Source of the DNA: Prosthecobacter debontii
GTDB taxonomy: Bacteria; Verrucomicrobiota; Verrucomicrobiia; Verrucomicrobiales; Akkermansiaceae
Assembly: GCA_945869465.1 (NCBI GenBank)
Contig: CAMBPB010000017.1
Coordinates: forward strand, 1-42,504
Length of the DNA stretch: 42,504 bases
Direction: 5' to 3'
Below are positions 1 to 10,400 of this stretch, piece by piece. Positions within the stretch are counted from its first letter, which is position 1. Each line of letters opens with the position of its first letter. The notes beneath the pieces were generated by a model. The model ran no database searches. It was not told the origin of the DNA and saw only the letters and a program-made list of their open reading frames with translations. Both the position numbers and the translations under genes were made by a program.

Positions 1-1900
1 TCAGCGTGGTGGCGTTGAAGATGCCACCACCCAGATTGATCGAGGTGCCACTGACCGTCAGCGCCCCGACATTCACGCTGGTCGCTCCCGCGTCCGATAG
101 AGCGGCGGTGGAGCTGAGCGTGGTCGTGCCACCGGTGTTCACGCCGAAGAGGTCCATGCCGCTGTCTTCGGCGATGCTGACCGAACCGGTGGAGTTGAAG
201 GTCAGCGTGCCGGTGTTGAAAAGGCCGCCACCGAGGCTGATGGAGGTGCCGCTGAAGTTACCAAGGTCCGTGATGCTGACGCTGGTTGCCCCCGCATCGG
301 ATAGAGCGCCGGTCGAGGAAAGGGTCGCACTGCCGGCGGTGTTCACGCCGACCAGGTCCATGCTGCTGTCCTCGGCAATCGTCACCGCTCCGGTAGAATT
401 GAAGTTCAGCGTGGTCGCGTTGAAGATCCCGCCACCGAGGTTGATCGACGTGCCGCTCACCGTGAGCGCACCGACGTTCACACTGGTCGCAGCGGAATCC
501 GATAGAGCACCCGTCGAGCTGAGAATGGTCGTGCCGCCGGTGTTCACTCCGACGAGATCCATGTTGCTGTCCTCGGCGATGGTCACAGCCCCGGCCGAAT
601 TGAAGTTCAGCGTGGTCGCGTTGAAAATCCCGCCGCCGAGATTGATCGATGTGCCGCTCACCGTGAGGGCGCCGACGTTCACACTGGTCGCTCCCGTATC
701 GGAAACGCCTGCGGTCGAGCTGAGCGTGGTGGTTCCGCCGGTATTAACTCCAGCGAGCAGCATCGATGAGTCCTCCTGGATGCCTACCGTGCCCGAGGAG
801 TTGAAGGTCAACGAACCGAAATTCGTGGTCTCCCCCGCCCCGCCGATGGTGATCGAGCTGCCACCCAGGGTCGCCAGGCCGGCTACCGATAGATTTCCGC
901 TGTCTGTCAGCGCACCGCCCGAGATGGCGGTTAGAATGCTGGTCACCGTCAACGCCTGAAGGTCGAAGGCGGTCGTGTCGAAAACATTGACGTTGGCCAG
1001 AGTGCCGCTGGACGCCACGAAAGTGACCGTGCCGGTGAAGCTGTTGGCCGCGTTGTTGATGATGATGTCCTGCCCCGCGCCCGCGGTGAGGGTGGTATTG
1101 CCGCCGACATTGAAGGCGGTGTCATCCAGGATCACGGAGGTGCCGGCACCCGAGGTGATGTTCACCCCGTTGGTGATCGTTAGAGAGGTGCCGGCCACGT
1201 CCGTGATGGCTCCGGCGGAATTCAGCAAAAGGCTCGAACCCGTGTTGGGACCGCTTAGGACGGTGGAGGAGTCCTCCTGCACGGACACCGCGCCGGTGGA
1301 ATTGAAATTCAGGGAGCCCGTGTTGAACAGACCACCGCCGAGGCTGATGGAAGTGCCGCTGAAACTGCCGAGGCCGGTGATGGAAACACTGGTCGCGGTG
1401 GCGTCAGTGAGAGCGCCGGTGGAAGACAACGACGCACTGCCCGCTGTCAGCGTGCCGACGAGGTCCATGTTGCTGTCCTCGGCAATCGTCACCGCTCCGG
1501 TCGAGTTGAAGTTCAGCGTGGTCGCATTGAAAATGCCTCCACCAAGGTTGATCGACGAACCGTTCAACGTGAGCACTCCGACATTCACGCTGGCTGCGCC
1601 GAGAGCGGAAATGCCACCCGCGGCTGTAAGATTCGTCGTTCCGCCCGTGTTCACCCCGGCGATCAGCATGCTGCTGTTTTCATCGATGTTCACCGCGCCG
1701 GCCGAGTTGAACGTCAGGCTGCCGGTGTTGAAAGTGCCGCCGCCGAGACTGATGGACGTGCCGCTGAAGTTTCCGAGACCAGTGATGTTGACAGTGGTCG
1801 CGGTCGCATCGGATAGAGCACCCGAAGTGGATAGGGCCAGGCTGGCCGCCGTGTTGATGCCTACAAGATCCGAGGCACTGTCTTCACTGATAGAAATCGC
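1..1900 (-). repeat. Tandem coding repeats of about 201-204 bp in the beta-strand-repeat gene
   Basis: The phrase read on the plus strand as gctgtcctcggc or a close variant recurs at about 161, 365 and 566 and again further right (about 1470), giving a spacing of 204 then 201 bp. Neighbouring units are near-identical over long stretches, for example around 400-480 compared with 600-680. Each unit encodes one 67-68-residue rung group of the passenger. Near-identity at the DNA level implies recent duplication or ongoing recombination between units. Confidence 0.8.
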
Positions 1901-2893
1901 CCCGCCGTTCAGATTCAGTGTGCCAAAATTGGTGGTTTCTCCGGGACCGTCGCCGAGGGTGATGGCGTTGACTCCGGCGTTGAAAGTCGCCAGGCCGCTG
2001 ACGCTGATGTTTCCCGAGTCGGTGATCGCGCCGTTGGAGGTGAGGCTGAGGCTTGTCGCTCCCACTCCGGCCAGCTCGGACCCACTGTCCTCGGAGATGG
2101 TCACCGCGGATCCAGTTAGATCAAGGCTGCCGAAATTGGTGGTGTCCCCTGCGTTGTCACCCAGCGTGATCGCATTCGCGCCGGCATTGAGGTTCGCCAG
2201 TCCGGTGACGTTGATGGTTGTGTTGGCCGCATCGGTGAGGGTTCCGGCCGTAGTTAGGGTGAGCGTAGTCGCGCCGACACCGGTCAACAACGTCGAGTCG
2301 GCCTCTTTGACCGTCACCGCGCCGCCGGTCAGCTTGAGGCTGCCGAAACGGTTGTCCGACAGCAGGCTGACGGCACCCGCCCCTCCGCTGAGATCTGCGA
2401 GGCCGTCGACGAGGAGTTTACGGCCCACCGTCTGCGAGATTCCGGCCGAGTTGACAGTGAGATTTGCTGGAGCACCGCCGAGAGTGACATCGGCATCGAA
2501 GGAAGTGGAGCCCACCGAGTTGAGAACCAAGGAGCCACCCGCGCCGGGGTTGGTGATGGTCGCACCGACCACGAGATTGGAATCTGCGAAAAGGGTCAGG
2601 GTCCGGTTGGTGTTCCAGGCGATCGAGTCCTTCACTTCAAGGCGACCGTTGAACGGAGCGCCCCCCGTGGAAGTGGTCGTGACAACAACGTCCGACGAGC
2701 CCAACGCGCCGACCAGAGTGACCACCTGGAGATTCGAGGTGCCACCATTGTTCGTCGCATCTTTAAAAGGAGTGGACGTGGTGATGTCCGAATCGGCCGC
2801 ATTGCTGATGGTGATGTCCGACGCCGCTTGCATCAAATGCGAGCTCATGGTGAAGAAGATTACGGAAGAAAGCAGTTTTCGGGAAGGTTTCAT
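1..2893 (-). CDS. Secreted beta-strand-repeat (autotransporter/adhesin-like) protein, partial at its C-terminus
   Basis: Reading leftward from the ATG at 2893 the frame stays open to the window edge (about 964 codons), so the C-terminus is missing. The product starts MKPSRKLLSSVIFF and has a plausible signal peptide ending near MQAA, followed by an ordinary Gly/Ser/Thr/Asn-rich beta-strand region. From roughly residue 180 onward it is built of tandem units of about 67-68 residues (201-204 bp), each carrying variants of SGTSISLGGG, FNSTGAVTIAEDS and TGALSDAGATSV. Such repeats are typical of right-handed beta-helix passengers of adhesins and autotransporter-associated repeat proteins; no anchoring domain is visible because the end is cut off. 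It lies 78 bp downstream of the parvulin gene on the same strand and may be read from the same transcript or from its own promoter. Exported surface or released protein is likely; the ligand is unknown. Confidence 0.85.
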   Translation of the reverse strand, partial: MKPSRKLLSSVIFFTMSSHLMQAASDITISNAADSDITTSTPFKDATNNGGTSNLQVVTLVGALGSSDVVVTTTSTGGAPFNGRLEVKDSIAWNTNRTLTLFADSNLVVGATITNPGAGGSLVLNSVGSTSFDADVTLGGAPANLTVNSAGISQTVGRKLLVDGLADLSGGAGAVSLLSDNRFGSLKLTGGAVTVKEADSTLLTGVGATTLTLTTAGTLTDAANTTINVTGLANLNAGANAITLGDNAGDTTNFGSLDLTGSAVTISEDSGSELAGVGATSLSLTSNGAITDSGNISVSGLATFNAGVNAITLGDGPGETTNFGTLNLNGGAISISEDSASDLVGINTAASLALSTSGALSDATATTVNITGLGNFSGTSISLGGGTFNTGSLTFNSAGAVNIDENSSMLIAGVNTGGTTNLTAAGGISALGAASVNVGVLTLNGSSINLGGGIFNATTLNFNSTGAVTIAEDSNMDLVGTLTAGSASLSSTGALTDATATSVSITGLGSFSGTSISLGGGLFNTGSLNFNSTGAVSVQEDSSTVLSGPNTGSSLLLNSAGAITDVAGTSLTITNGVNITSGAGTSVILDDTAFNVGGNTTLTAGAGQDIIINNAANSFTGTVTFVASSGTLANVNVFDTTAFDLQALTVTSILTAISGGALTDSGNLSVAGLATLGGSSITIGGAGETTNFGSLTFNSSGTVGIQEDSSMLLAGVNTGGTTTLSSTAGVSDTGATSVNVGALTVSGTSINLGGGIFNATTLNFNSAGAVTIAEDSNMDLVGVNTGGTTILSSTGALSDSAATSVNVGALTVSGTSINLGGGIFNATTLNFNSTGAVTIAEDSSMDLVGVNTAGSATLSSTGALSDAGATSVSITDLGNFSGTSISLGGGLFNTGTLTFNSTGSVSIAEDSGMDLFGVNTGGTTTLSSTAALSDAGATSVNVGALTVSGTSINLGGGIFNATTL

Positions 2894-2971
2894 GATGGGG
2901 TGTTAGGATGCTGTTGGGACAGGAGACGGTTGGAATCTCGGAGAGTTCGTTGGGATCGTTGCAGGGACTTG

Positions 2972-3889
2972 TTATTCGAGCCAACGGACGGGGTATTTCT
3001 CCTCGATCGATTTGTTGAATTCGGATTCGGCGGCTTTGCGGATCCGCTGTTGCTCGCTGCGGGCGAGCTCTTCGGACACGCTTTCAAAAGTGCGGAGGAC
3101 TGCTGGCCGGGCGGCCAGGTAACGGACGAGAAAAACGCCCTCCGGCCGGGAGACGACCTCGCTGATCGCGCCGGGTTCGGGCAGGGAGAACAGGATTTCC
3201 GCGACGGCCTTGGTCCATGCGTCCAAACCGCCAGCGCTCTCGAACCAGCCAACGATCCCGTTCTTGTAGCGGCTGGCCTGATGCTCGGAGTAATCTACGC
3301 CGAGCGTCGAGAATCCCTGCTCGGGATGCGCCTTGAGATCACTGTTCTGTGAGAACCATTCGCGCGCGGTCGTGAGTTTCTCAACGTATTGTTTCGCGCG
3401 TTCCGGATTCTTGTTGGGATTGAGCCAGAGAACGGCTGCCTCGCGCTTTTCATTCGAGCGGAAGCCGGATTCACCTGCGGCATAAAGTTCGCGCAGGCGC
3501 GGCTCGGGGATTTCCTCCGCAGCTGCGGCCTTGAGCTTGGGAAACAGTTCCTTTTCCTTGAGCCGGTTGGCCAGCACGCGGGCGAACTCGGCACGGACCA
3601 TCGGGTCCTGTTGGAGATGCGCATCGAGCGCGGCCTGGGCGAGCTGGGCGCGGTCGGCAAGTTCACCGAGCGCCTCCCGCCGGGATTCTGCGTCGGTGCG
3701 GCCGCCGTGGCTTTGCTTGAGCTGATAGTCGAGATCCGCCTGGTTCACCGAAATCGATCCGACCGTCAGGAGCGCGCCGGTCTCCGCCACGACCGCGACC
3801 GGCTTGACCTTCTCCTGCGGCTTAGGGCTGCAAGCGGAAAGCAACGCGATCAGCCCGAAAAGCAAGGATCTGGATGGACGGAAACTCAT
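2972..3889 (-). CDS. SurA-like parvulin-type peptidyl-prolyl isomerase lipoprotein
   Basis: A 305-residue protein. The start at 3889 is chosen because its ATG overlaps the TGA of the upstream gene as ATGA, and because it gives a clean lipoprotein signal: SRSLLFGLIALLSAC, with LSAC as lipobox and C20 as the lipidated residue. A helical, charged N-terminal region (about 35-130) is followed by a PpiC/parvulin-like domain (about 130-270) with the family-like segments GIVGWF and LPEPGAISEVV...GVFLVRYL. The C-terminal 30 residues are helical, as in SurA/PrsA proteins. Known parvulins catalyse prolyl cis-trans isomerisation and chaperone outer-membrane or secreted beta-rich proteins. Its translational coupling to four very large secreted proteins suggests it is a dedicated periplasmic folding factor for them; this is inference. 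The parvulin core is divergent, so isomerase activity is not certain. Confidence 0.85.
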   Translation of the reverse strand: MSFRPSRSLLFGLIALLSACSPKPQEKVKPVAVVAETGALLTVGSISVNQADLDYQLKQSHGGRTDAESRREALGELADRAQLAQAALDAHLQQDPMVRAEFARVLANRLKEKELFPKLKAAAAEEIPEPRLRELYAAGESGFRSNEKREAAVLWLNPNKNPERAKQYVEKLTTAREWFSQNSDLKAHPEQGFSTLGVDYSEHQASRYKNGIVGWFESAGGLDAWTKAVAEILFSLPEPGAISEVVSRPEGVFLVRYLAARPAVLRTFESVSEELARSEQQRIRKAAESEFNKSIEEKYPVRWLE

Positions 3890-6800
3890 TTTGCTAGCTT
3901 CCGGATCACGGCCCTGCCGGATCCCTTCGTGAATTCCCACATGAGCAGGTGACTGCCCGGCTCCGCGAGGGTTTTGCGGATCGCCACCACATCACCGACG
4001 GTTTCGGACTGTTTGACGCCGTCGATGAAGAAGGCGAGCGAGTCGTCCCAGTTGCCGCCGAGGATCTCCATTTCGAAATCGATCGAAACCGGGCCGGTGA
4101 TGTTGGAAATGATGCGGTTGGTCTCGCCGCTGATGCCGCCGGTGCTCATCAAGGCGCCGGTGGCCGCGTCGGCATTCCAGTTGGCGTTGCCGCTCATGCC
4201 GTATTGGGAGCTGCCGGTGGTCGCGGCGATGCTGCTGGAGGCGAGCTGCCCGGGATCGGTGTTCATGCTGAGCCGATAGAACCTACTGGTTCCGGTCTGC
4301 GCGACGGGCGGGCCGACGAGCTTGAGGCCGTTCGGATCGGCATTTCTAACGAAGGTGCCGCTGGCGTCACTCCAGTTACCGAGGCTGTCGGAGGCCTGGA
4401 CCGACCAGCGCAGGTCGGCGGCATTGAACTGGCCGGGAGCGGAGAGCTCGGGACGGCCCCCGGCGATGCGGAGGGAAACGCCTTTTTTGTCCACGTCATC
4501 CACCGATGCGAGGCCGAAGGCATAGGCTTTCAGATAGTCAGCGACCCGGCCCGGAGCGAGGCGTTCGAGATCGGTGCGGCTGGTCATGGAGCCGTGGCTG
4601 GAGGAGGCGAGCCAGCGGTCGAATCCGGCGCTGTTGGTCTCGGCGGCGGTGTTTCCGACGTAGAGCACCGCTTCATGCGGATCGCCTAGCAGATAGCGCT
4701 CGCGCGAGGCGAGACGCAACAGGAGAACCTTCGGACCGCCAGCCAGGCCGGCAGCACGGGCGGAGATCTGGATTTCGCGGGAACTCTGGCCGGCGGCGAT
4801 GGTGGCGCTGGCGGGGATCAGATTGATGTGGGTGCCATTGACGGCGGTACCGGCGAGTTGGAAGTCCACGGCCAAGGACTGGGTTGTGGCACCATTCCGG
4901 CGCAACACCACGCGGGCGGGCTGGGCGGGACTGGCAACCGCATTGGCCTGGGTGATTTCCAGCCAGACCAGCGGGTTGTCGGTGATCGTCTGGGCAACCG
5001 GGCCGCCACCAACGGAATACTTGAACTGCGGGAGAACGGAAACCTCGAGGTTCGACACGCCGGAGGTCTGAAGATCGGGAACCGGATGGACAGTGACGGT
5101 CTTGGTGGTTTCACCGCGTGCGAAGCTGACCACCGAGCGGGGGCCTTCGTTAGAACTGGCACCATCGACCACGAATTTCCTGCCGGAGCCCTGGAAGAAT
5201 CCTAACGGAACATCCAACGCGGCCGAGACGCCAGCGCCGCTGCGGGTGAGGTTCACGGTAAACGACTGGGACAACGACTCACCCAGCGGAGCCGCACTCG
5301 ATCCTGATGCAAGCGAGACCTGCACGGTGGTGGGGATGCTCAGACCACCCATACGGATGTGGCCCTCGGTGATCAGACGGATGAGATCGGTGGCTCCGAT
5401 CACGGTGTTCCGCAGCACGATTTCCTGCTTGCTGCCATCGGGGCGAGTGACGATCAGCGTGCTGTCGAGGGTTGGAACGGGAGTGCTGTAGTTCGCATCC
5501 AGGCGGACGCTGATGAAATTGCGCGCATCCCCTTTCACACCCCAAAACGGCGCGGAAATATCGAGGACGTCGTTCACGGGATCGAAGTCGGTGATTTGAT
5601 CGCGGCCGAGATCGACCCCTCCCAAGACGAACCTATCAGCTCCGGGGCCGCCGGTCAGGACGTCATCGCCGGCTCCTCCGGAAAGGATGTCGTGGCCCGC
5701 TCCGCCGGCTAGAATGTCGGCACCGAAGCCACCGCGGATGATGCGCGGCTGGGTGCCTGGACCGGCTGACAGCGTGATGTTTTTCAGATTGGTGCTGAAG
5801 TCCCAGATCACTGCGGAGTTCCATTTCGACTGAAGGTAATCGTTGACGCCGCGCAGCTTCTGTTCGGGCAACGAGGTGGGGAAAACAAGGAGCTCCTGCA
5901 GTTTTCCCGCGAAGGACTGGTCCACTGGCGAGGCTGAACTGTTAGGCAAGGCGGAACGGCGTGCGCCCAGAGTCGGTAGGACGGGATCGATGCCTGCGGT
6001 GGCAACGTTCTCACCGTCGTAAGCAAGACCGAGGACGTTCTGCAGCAGGCTGCCCTGGCGGCGGAAGATCGAGGTGGTGGCCTTGCCGGTCGCGTTCTCA
6101 TAGCCATGGATGGCCGTTCCATCGACCTGATAGCTCGGAGCGCCCGGATAGGAAACCGCCTGGGCGGTCGCAGCGAGCTGCAGGTAGCCACGGTTGGTGG
6201 AGAGCAGCGTCTGCGGGGCCTGGGAGGATCCGGCGGCGGAGTAGGCGGCAAGCACCGTGTGGTCGGCGGAAGGCAGCGATGAGTCCTGGAAGAAAAGATG
6301 GGAAGTAACGACGGACGAGAAATCCACCGCATGCTCTGCAACCTTCGGCTGATAGGCGGCGAGCGGCTGGGTGGCGTTACGGCTGTTTCCGGATCGATCG
6401 GCCCATGTGCTGACAGAAGCTCCGGATGCGGGAAGGTCATAGCCGTCCAGCCAGAGGGAGGCGTCGCTACCGTCACGGGTGGATGGCGAAACGACGCGGA
6501 CCTGGACCGAGCCGGAGAAATCCTCACCGCCGTCGTTCCAACTGACCGGCAGGGCGAAGCTGCCCAGCGAGCGGTTGGTGTGGGCGATGGTCAAGCGGCC
6601 GGAGCGGAAATCGGTGAGGGAAATGGGTTCGCCGGAAGCGAGCGGCACGCCATCATACTTGATCTGAAAACCGCTTCCGGCGCTGGCCGCCAGGGTGAGC
6701 CTGATTCCTGATTCCGTCGTGTCGGAATCAAGGATCTGGGGGTAGATTCCGGCCTCGCCGGATTCCGGGACAAGGATCTCGGAGGTGACGAGCAGTGGAT

Positions 6801-7431
6801 CACGGTTGCTGACGGCCGGATTTGAGCCTTGTTGAAATTCCTGGAGATTCGTCCAGCCGTCGTTGTCGAAATCGCCATTGGCATCGGCGATGTTAGGATC
6901 GAGGCCGAAAAGCCTTTCCCACCAGTCGGGCATGCCGTCGCCATCGCTGTCGAGGCTGCTGCCAGAAACCAGGAGATCGAGGCGGTAGTCGCCGGAGCGG
7001 CTGGCGAAACTGAGGCCATAGAACTCCTTGCTGCCATCCGGCAGGGTGGCAGGCACTCCGTCGATGGTGATTTCCTGGATTTTAAAGTTCGTCGCAAGGG
7101 TGCCGACGGATAAAAACTCACCGATGCGGGGAGCTTCCGGCAGATAGGCGATCGGCACTTTCAAGGCGTAAGACCAAGGCTTCGCGGCACCGGAACCGGT
7201 GGGCTGGAGATCGGTTTCCAGAGTGACCCGGTTCGCGGCATTGGTCTGGTTGACTAAGGTGAGCTTTAAATGCCCACTTTGCAGCAGGACCGTCTGGCCG
7301 CCACCGGATTTACGGACCTCGCCGTAAAAGACGATGTCGGATTCCGTGAAGCCTTGGGCGCGGACCGTCTGGCAGACGGCACCTAGGGCGGAGAGAATCA
7401 CGGCGAGGACGAGGGTGAAGGTATTTTTCAT
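3886..7431 (-). CDS. Large secreted multidomain protein (EF-hand/TSP3, cadherin-like, LamG-like, RTX, Calx-beta)
   Basis: 1181 residues from the ATG at 7431, which gives a signal peptide (MKNTFTLVLAVILSALG...VRAQ). A further ATG at 7461 is in frame but has no signal-like start. Visible modules: an N-terminal beta domain (30-155); a calcium-binding segment rich in Asp (DSDGDGMPDWWERLFGLDP, then DANGDFDNDGW, about 159-199); a cadherin/CSPG-like repeat (210-313); a concanavalin/LamG-like domain opening SLWLDGYDLPASG (317-547); RTX nonapeptides of the GGAGDDVLTGGPGAD type (564-600); two Calx-beta-like repeats (about 700-925); and a C-terminal beta domain. RTX, EF-hand and Calx-beta modules bind calcium, so extracellular calcium-dependent folding is likely. 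No enzyme motif was seen. It starts 36 nt after the giant gene stops and overlaps the parvulin gene, so it is part of the operon. Confidence 0.85.
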   Translation of the reverse strand: MKNTFTLVLAVILSALGAVCQTVRAQGFTESDIVFYGEVRKSGGGQTVLLQSGHLKLTLVNQTNAANRVTLETDLQPTGSGAAKPWSYALKVPIAYLPEAPRIGEFLSVGTLATNFKIQEITIDGVPATLPDGSKEFYGLSFASRSGDYRLDLLVSGSSLDSDGDGMPDWWERLFGLDPNIADANGDFDNDGWTNLQEFQQGSNPAVSNRDPLLVTSEILVPESGEAGIYPQILDSDTTESGIRLTLAASAGSGFQIKYDGVPLASGEPISLTDFRSGRLTIAHTNRSLGSFALPVSWNDGGEDFSGSVQVRVVSPSTRDGSDASLWLDGYDLPASGASVSTWADRSGNSRNATQPLAAYQPKVAEHAVDFSSVVTSHLFFQDSSLPSADHTVLAAYSAAGSSQAPQTLLSTNRGYLQLAATAQAVSYPGAPSYQVDGTAIHGYENATGKATTSIFRRQGSLLQNVLGLAYDGENVATAGIDPVLPTLGARRSALPNSSASPVDQSFAGKLQELLVFPTSLPEQKLRGVNDYLQSKWNSAVIWDFSTNLKNITLSAGPGTQPRIIRGGFGADILAGGAGHDILSGGAGDDVLTGGPGADRFVLGGVDLGRDQITDFDPVNDVLDISAPFWGVKGDARNFISVRLDANYSTPVPTLDSTLIVTRPDGSKQEIVLRNTVIGATDLIRLITEGHIRMGGLSIPTTVQVSLASGSSAAPLGESLSQSFTVNLTRSGAGVSAALDVPLGFFQGSGRKFVVDGASSNEGPRSVVSFARGETTKTVTVHPVPDLQTSGVSNLEVSVLPQFKYSVGGGPVAQTITDNPLVWLEITQANAVASPAQPARVVLRRNGATTQSLAVDFQLAGTAVNGTHINLIPASATIAAGQSSREIQISARAAGLAGGPKVLLLRLASRERYLLGDPHEAVLYVGNTAAETNSAGFDRWLASSSHGSMTSRTDLERLAPGRVADYLKAYAFGLASVDDVDKKGVSLRIAGGRPELSAPGQFNAADLRWSVQASDSLGNWSDASGTFVRNADPNGLKLVGPPVAQTGTSRFYRLSMNTDPGQLASSSIAATTGSSQYGMSGNANWNADAATGALMSTGGISGETNRIISNITGPVSIDFEMEILGGNWDDSLAFFIDGVKQSETVGDVVAIRKTLAEPGSHLLMWEFTKGSGRAVIRKLAK

Positions 7432-7467
7432 CGTTGGAGATGGCTGGATGGATGTGACCACGAATTA

Positions 7468-10400
7468 TTACTGCCCTTGATGGGAGTAGGTCAGGAAGTA
7501 GAGTTTGATATCGGAAATGTTATCCGTGAGTTTCTTGAGGCCGGCTTCCGGGTCGGCATCGAGGCCTGCACCTGGGATGATGAGCAGCCATTGCGAGTTC
7601 CAGACCGAGCGACTGATGAGCCGCGAGTCCATGATGAGTTCGCTTTCGTCGGCTTCGGGATCGCCGTTGTCATGATACATCCGGAAGTCACCATAGCGCC
7701 GGAGATCGCTGAACGAGCCGTCGATGCCATTGAGGGTCGGGATGTAGTCCGGAGAAGAAATGTGGCTTGCATTGATGAGGAAGGGTGCCGGGATGCGCTG
7801 TTCAACGATGTTCCAAGCTCGGGTGATGGGTTGTGTGGCGGAGGAGGTCCGCAAGTAATCGGTGCCGACGGGAACGAGGAATGCGCGAGGGGAAATGGAC
7901 AGTCCCGCGGCGTTGTAGTTGTCCATCCAAACGCCGACGCCTTGGATTTTCGTCGCATAGTTCGCCGTGCTGTAGCTGTGGTCTCCTGCGGTGAGTGGAT
8001 GGCCAAAGAAATTTTTCCCAGGCTCGATGCTGGTGCTGAAGCGGATGACCAGCCCTGGCTGAACCCCGGTGGCAAACGGGCGACAGTGGCGGACAAACTC
8101 GGGCAACTGGTTCAAGTCCGGCACCATGCGGGACTTGAGCGCATCCTTCCAGCGGTCATCACTCGCTGGACCTTGTTTGAGCGCGGCTTGATTTCCCGGG
8201 ACCTCCAACTCGGCGATCTGCAGCCGTTGGTCAATGGTGAGCTGGGAATCTGGAATCTTCAGTTTGGCGACATTTTCCGCCAATTTCTGGGCATCCGCCA
8301 GCTTGGAATCCAAGGTGAGGATGCGGAACAACTCGTTACGGAGGGAAATTTTTTCGTTTTGTGCCTGCGGATTGTTGATGCCGAGCTGTCCCTTGAACAC
8401 CTCGAAGTTGCCCTTGGTGCGGGCGAGGATTTCGGCGAGGCCACCGTGCCCCTGCTGCGGCGCGCCATCGACCCATGCGCCGAGCTGGCGCTCCTTCACG
8501 ATCTGGTCGAGCAGCGTGCCGGGTGCGGCCGGGTGGCCAGGCTCGAGACTCGTCTCGTAATCGTAAGCCCGCACCGCCATCCAAGTGTAACGGGCGGCGG
8601 CATTGAAGGAACTTTGGTATTTGCTCATCGCCTCGTTGCGGGACAGGCGGAAAACCATGTCCTGATAGCGGTTCTTCTGCACCTTCGCGGCGAGGATCTT
8701 GTTGAACGCCTCACGCTCGCGCAGAAGGCTGAAGCCCTCGGCCTGCGCGGTGATGTATTCCTGGCGGTGCACCTCGAGGTTCTGAAGCGCCGCGCCGATG
8801 GAGTTGCGTTGCGATTGCTCGTTGCCCGCCATGCTCTGAAACTCCTCGATCATGCCTTCCAGTTCAGAAACTTGATCAAGTTGCTCGTTGCGCAGATCAA
8901 TCTTGTATTCGTCGGCCTCCCCATCGCGGGTAACGATCGCCACACTCAGCTCTTTCACAGTATCCGCAATAAGCTCCACGACTCTTGCGACACCGTTCAA
9001 AGTTCCGAATATAGCCCTTGAGATGGCTCCGAAGTCATTCGAAAATCCAACAGATGTGGGAGATGCTTCAATACCAACCTCGGCAATGCCATAAACCACA
9101 GCGGAAGCTTTGGATATGATCCCGAATGTCGTCTCCAGCCCGATCACCGTATCGCTCACTTGCCTGCGAAGCCTTGCGATCTCGTCGTGGTTCTTGTTCT
9201 TTTTCTCAAAGATGGCCAGCTGGCTATCAATCCGGTGCAGTTTATTTTTAAGCTCTCGGATATAGGCGATGTAGTCGGAGATGGCACTATCCAATTCGAT
9301 CTCATCGGAAAGCATGTCCTGCAATGAAGCCTGCACCCTGCCGTAACTGGTGCGTGTTCCCCAGCCCGGATCTGCCTGGAAAGCATATTTCGATGCTGCC
9401 ACGTAGGGAGCGGTGAACGAAGGAGCATTACGCGGGCCCGCTCCATCCGGATCAAGAGGCTCAAATTGATAGTTGTTGTTTCCTATCAACGTTTCAAACG
9501 CACTCTGGCGCCGAGTAGTGGATTCGGGGACGGCGCCGCGAAGAACATCGAAAATCGAGGTCGGAGGCCAGGCGCTGCTATAAAGAGCCACCATCGAAGG
9601 TTTGTTCATGATACCTATCACGGAAGCGTTGGTCAGATCGAACGTTACGGTGCCGGGCGTTCCGACGGGCGGGTTTTTCGGCGGGACGATCTGATCGATC
9701 TTCGTCTTGTCGAGGTAGGCGAAAAGCAGCGTGTCAGCTCCCAGATAGCCTTCCGGATAGGCCTTGCCGACACCGATGGTGCCGTCATAGGGACGACCGA
9801 AGATTTCTATCAACCGGTTGCGGAAATCCAGATCCTGAGCCATCGCCTCCTGGATGAGACCCTCGGTGTCATCTGCCAGCGAGCGCAGCTTGTTCCCGGA
9901 CTGGGTGGCCATGTCGAGTGTGGTGAGGGCGTTGGCACCCGCGTCCCGAGCCCTGCTGTAAATCTGCTCGAAATGCCCGCGCCGGTCACCACCGGAGGTG
10001 TTGTCGTAAAACTGGAGCTCAATATCGAAGGCTAAGGCGTCCGAGTCGAAGCCCAGCGGGTTCACGCCGCTGTTCGCTTCGTCCATGGCCACCTGGATTT
10101 CATGAAGTCCGCCGGCGATCGCGCCAACATCATCGACCGAGCCGGAGCGTTCGATTCGATCAAGGTTCTCAGGATTGGTGACCGGAGTGGCGGCGGCCGC
10201 TTCCTCGGGGAGGAGCGCGTTGGCAACCGCCCAGTCGAAATGGCTGGCTTGGCCGGCGCGATGGGCCCATTCGGAAACGCCCCACGCGCGGGCCGGATCG
10301 GCGCCATCGGTGTAGCCCTGCCATTGGCCGTCGGGATTCTGCGTGTAGCCGAGACGATAGGTGTTGCGGACAATGTCGCGGCCAGACCGGGCTCTACCAG

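Noticed and set aside
1..1900. CRISPR-like array from regularly spaced repeats
   Set aside because: Repeats are 201-204 bp, contiguous and in frame within a coding region; there are no unique spacers or cas genes.
6..2906. Two long plus-strand frames (317 and 643 codons) at the left edge
   Set aside because: They are Pro/Val/Arg-rich antisense readings of the minus-strand beta-strand-repeat gene, which has a signal peptide and coherent repeats.
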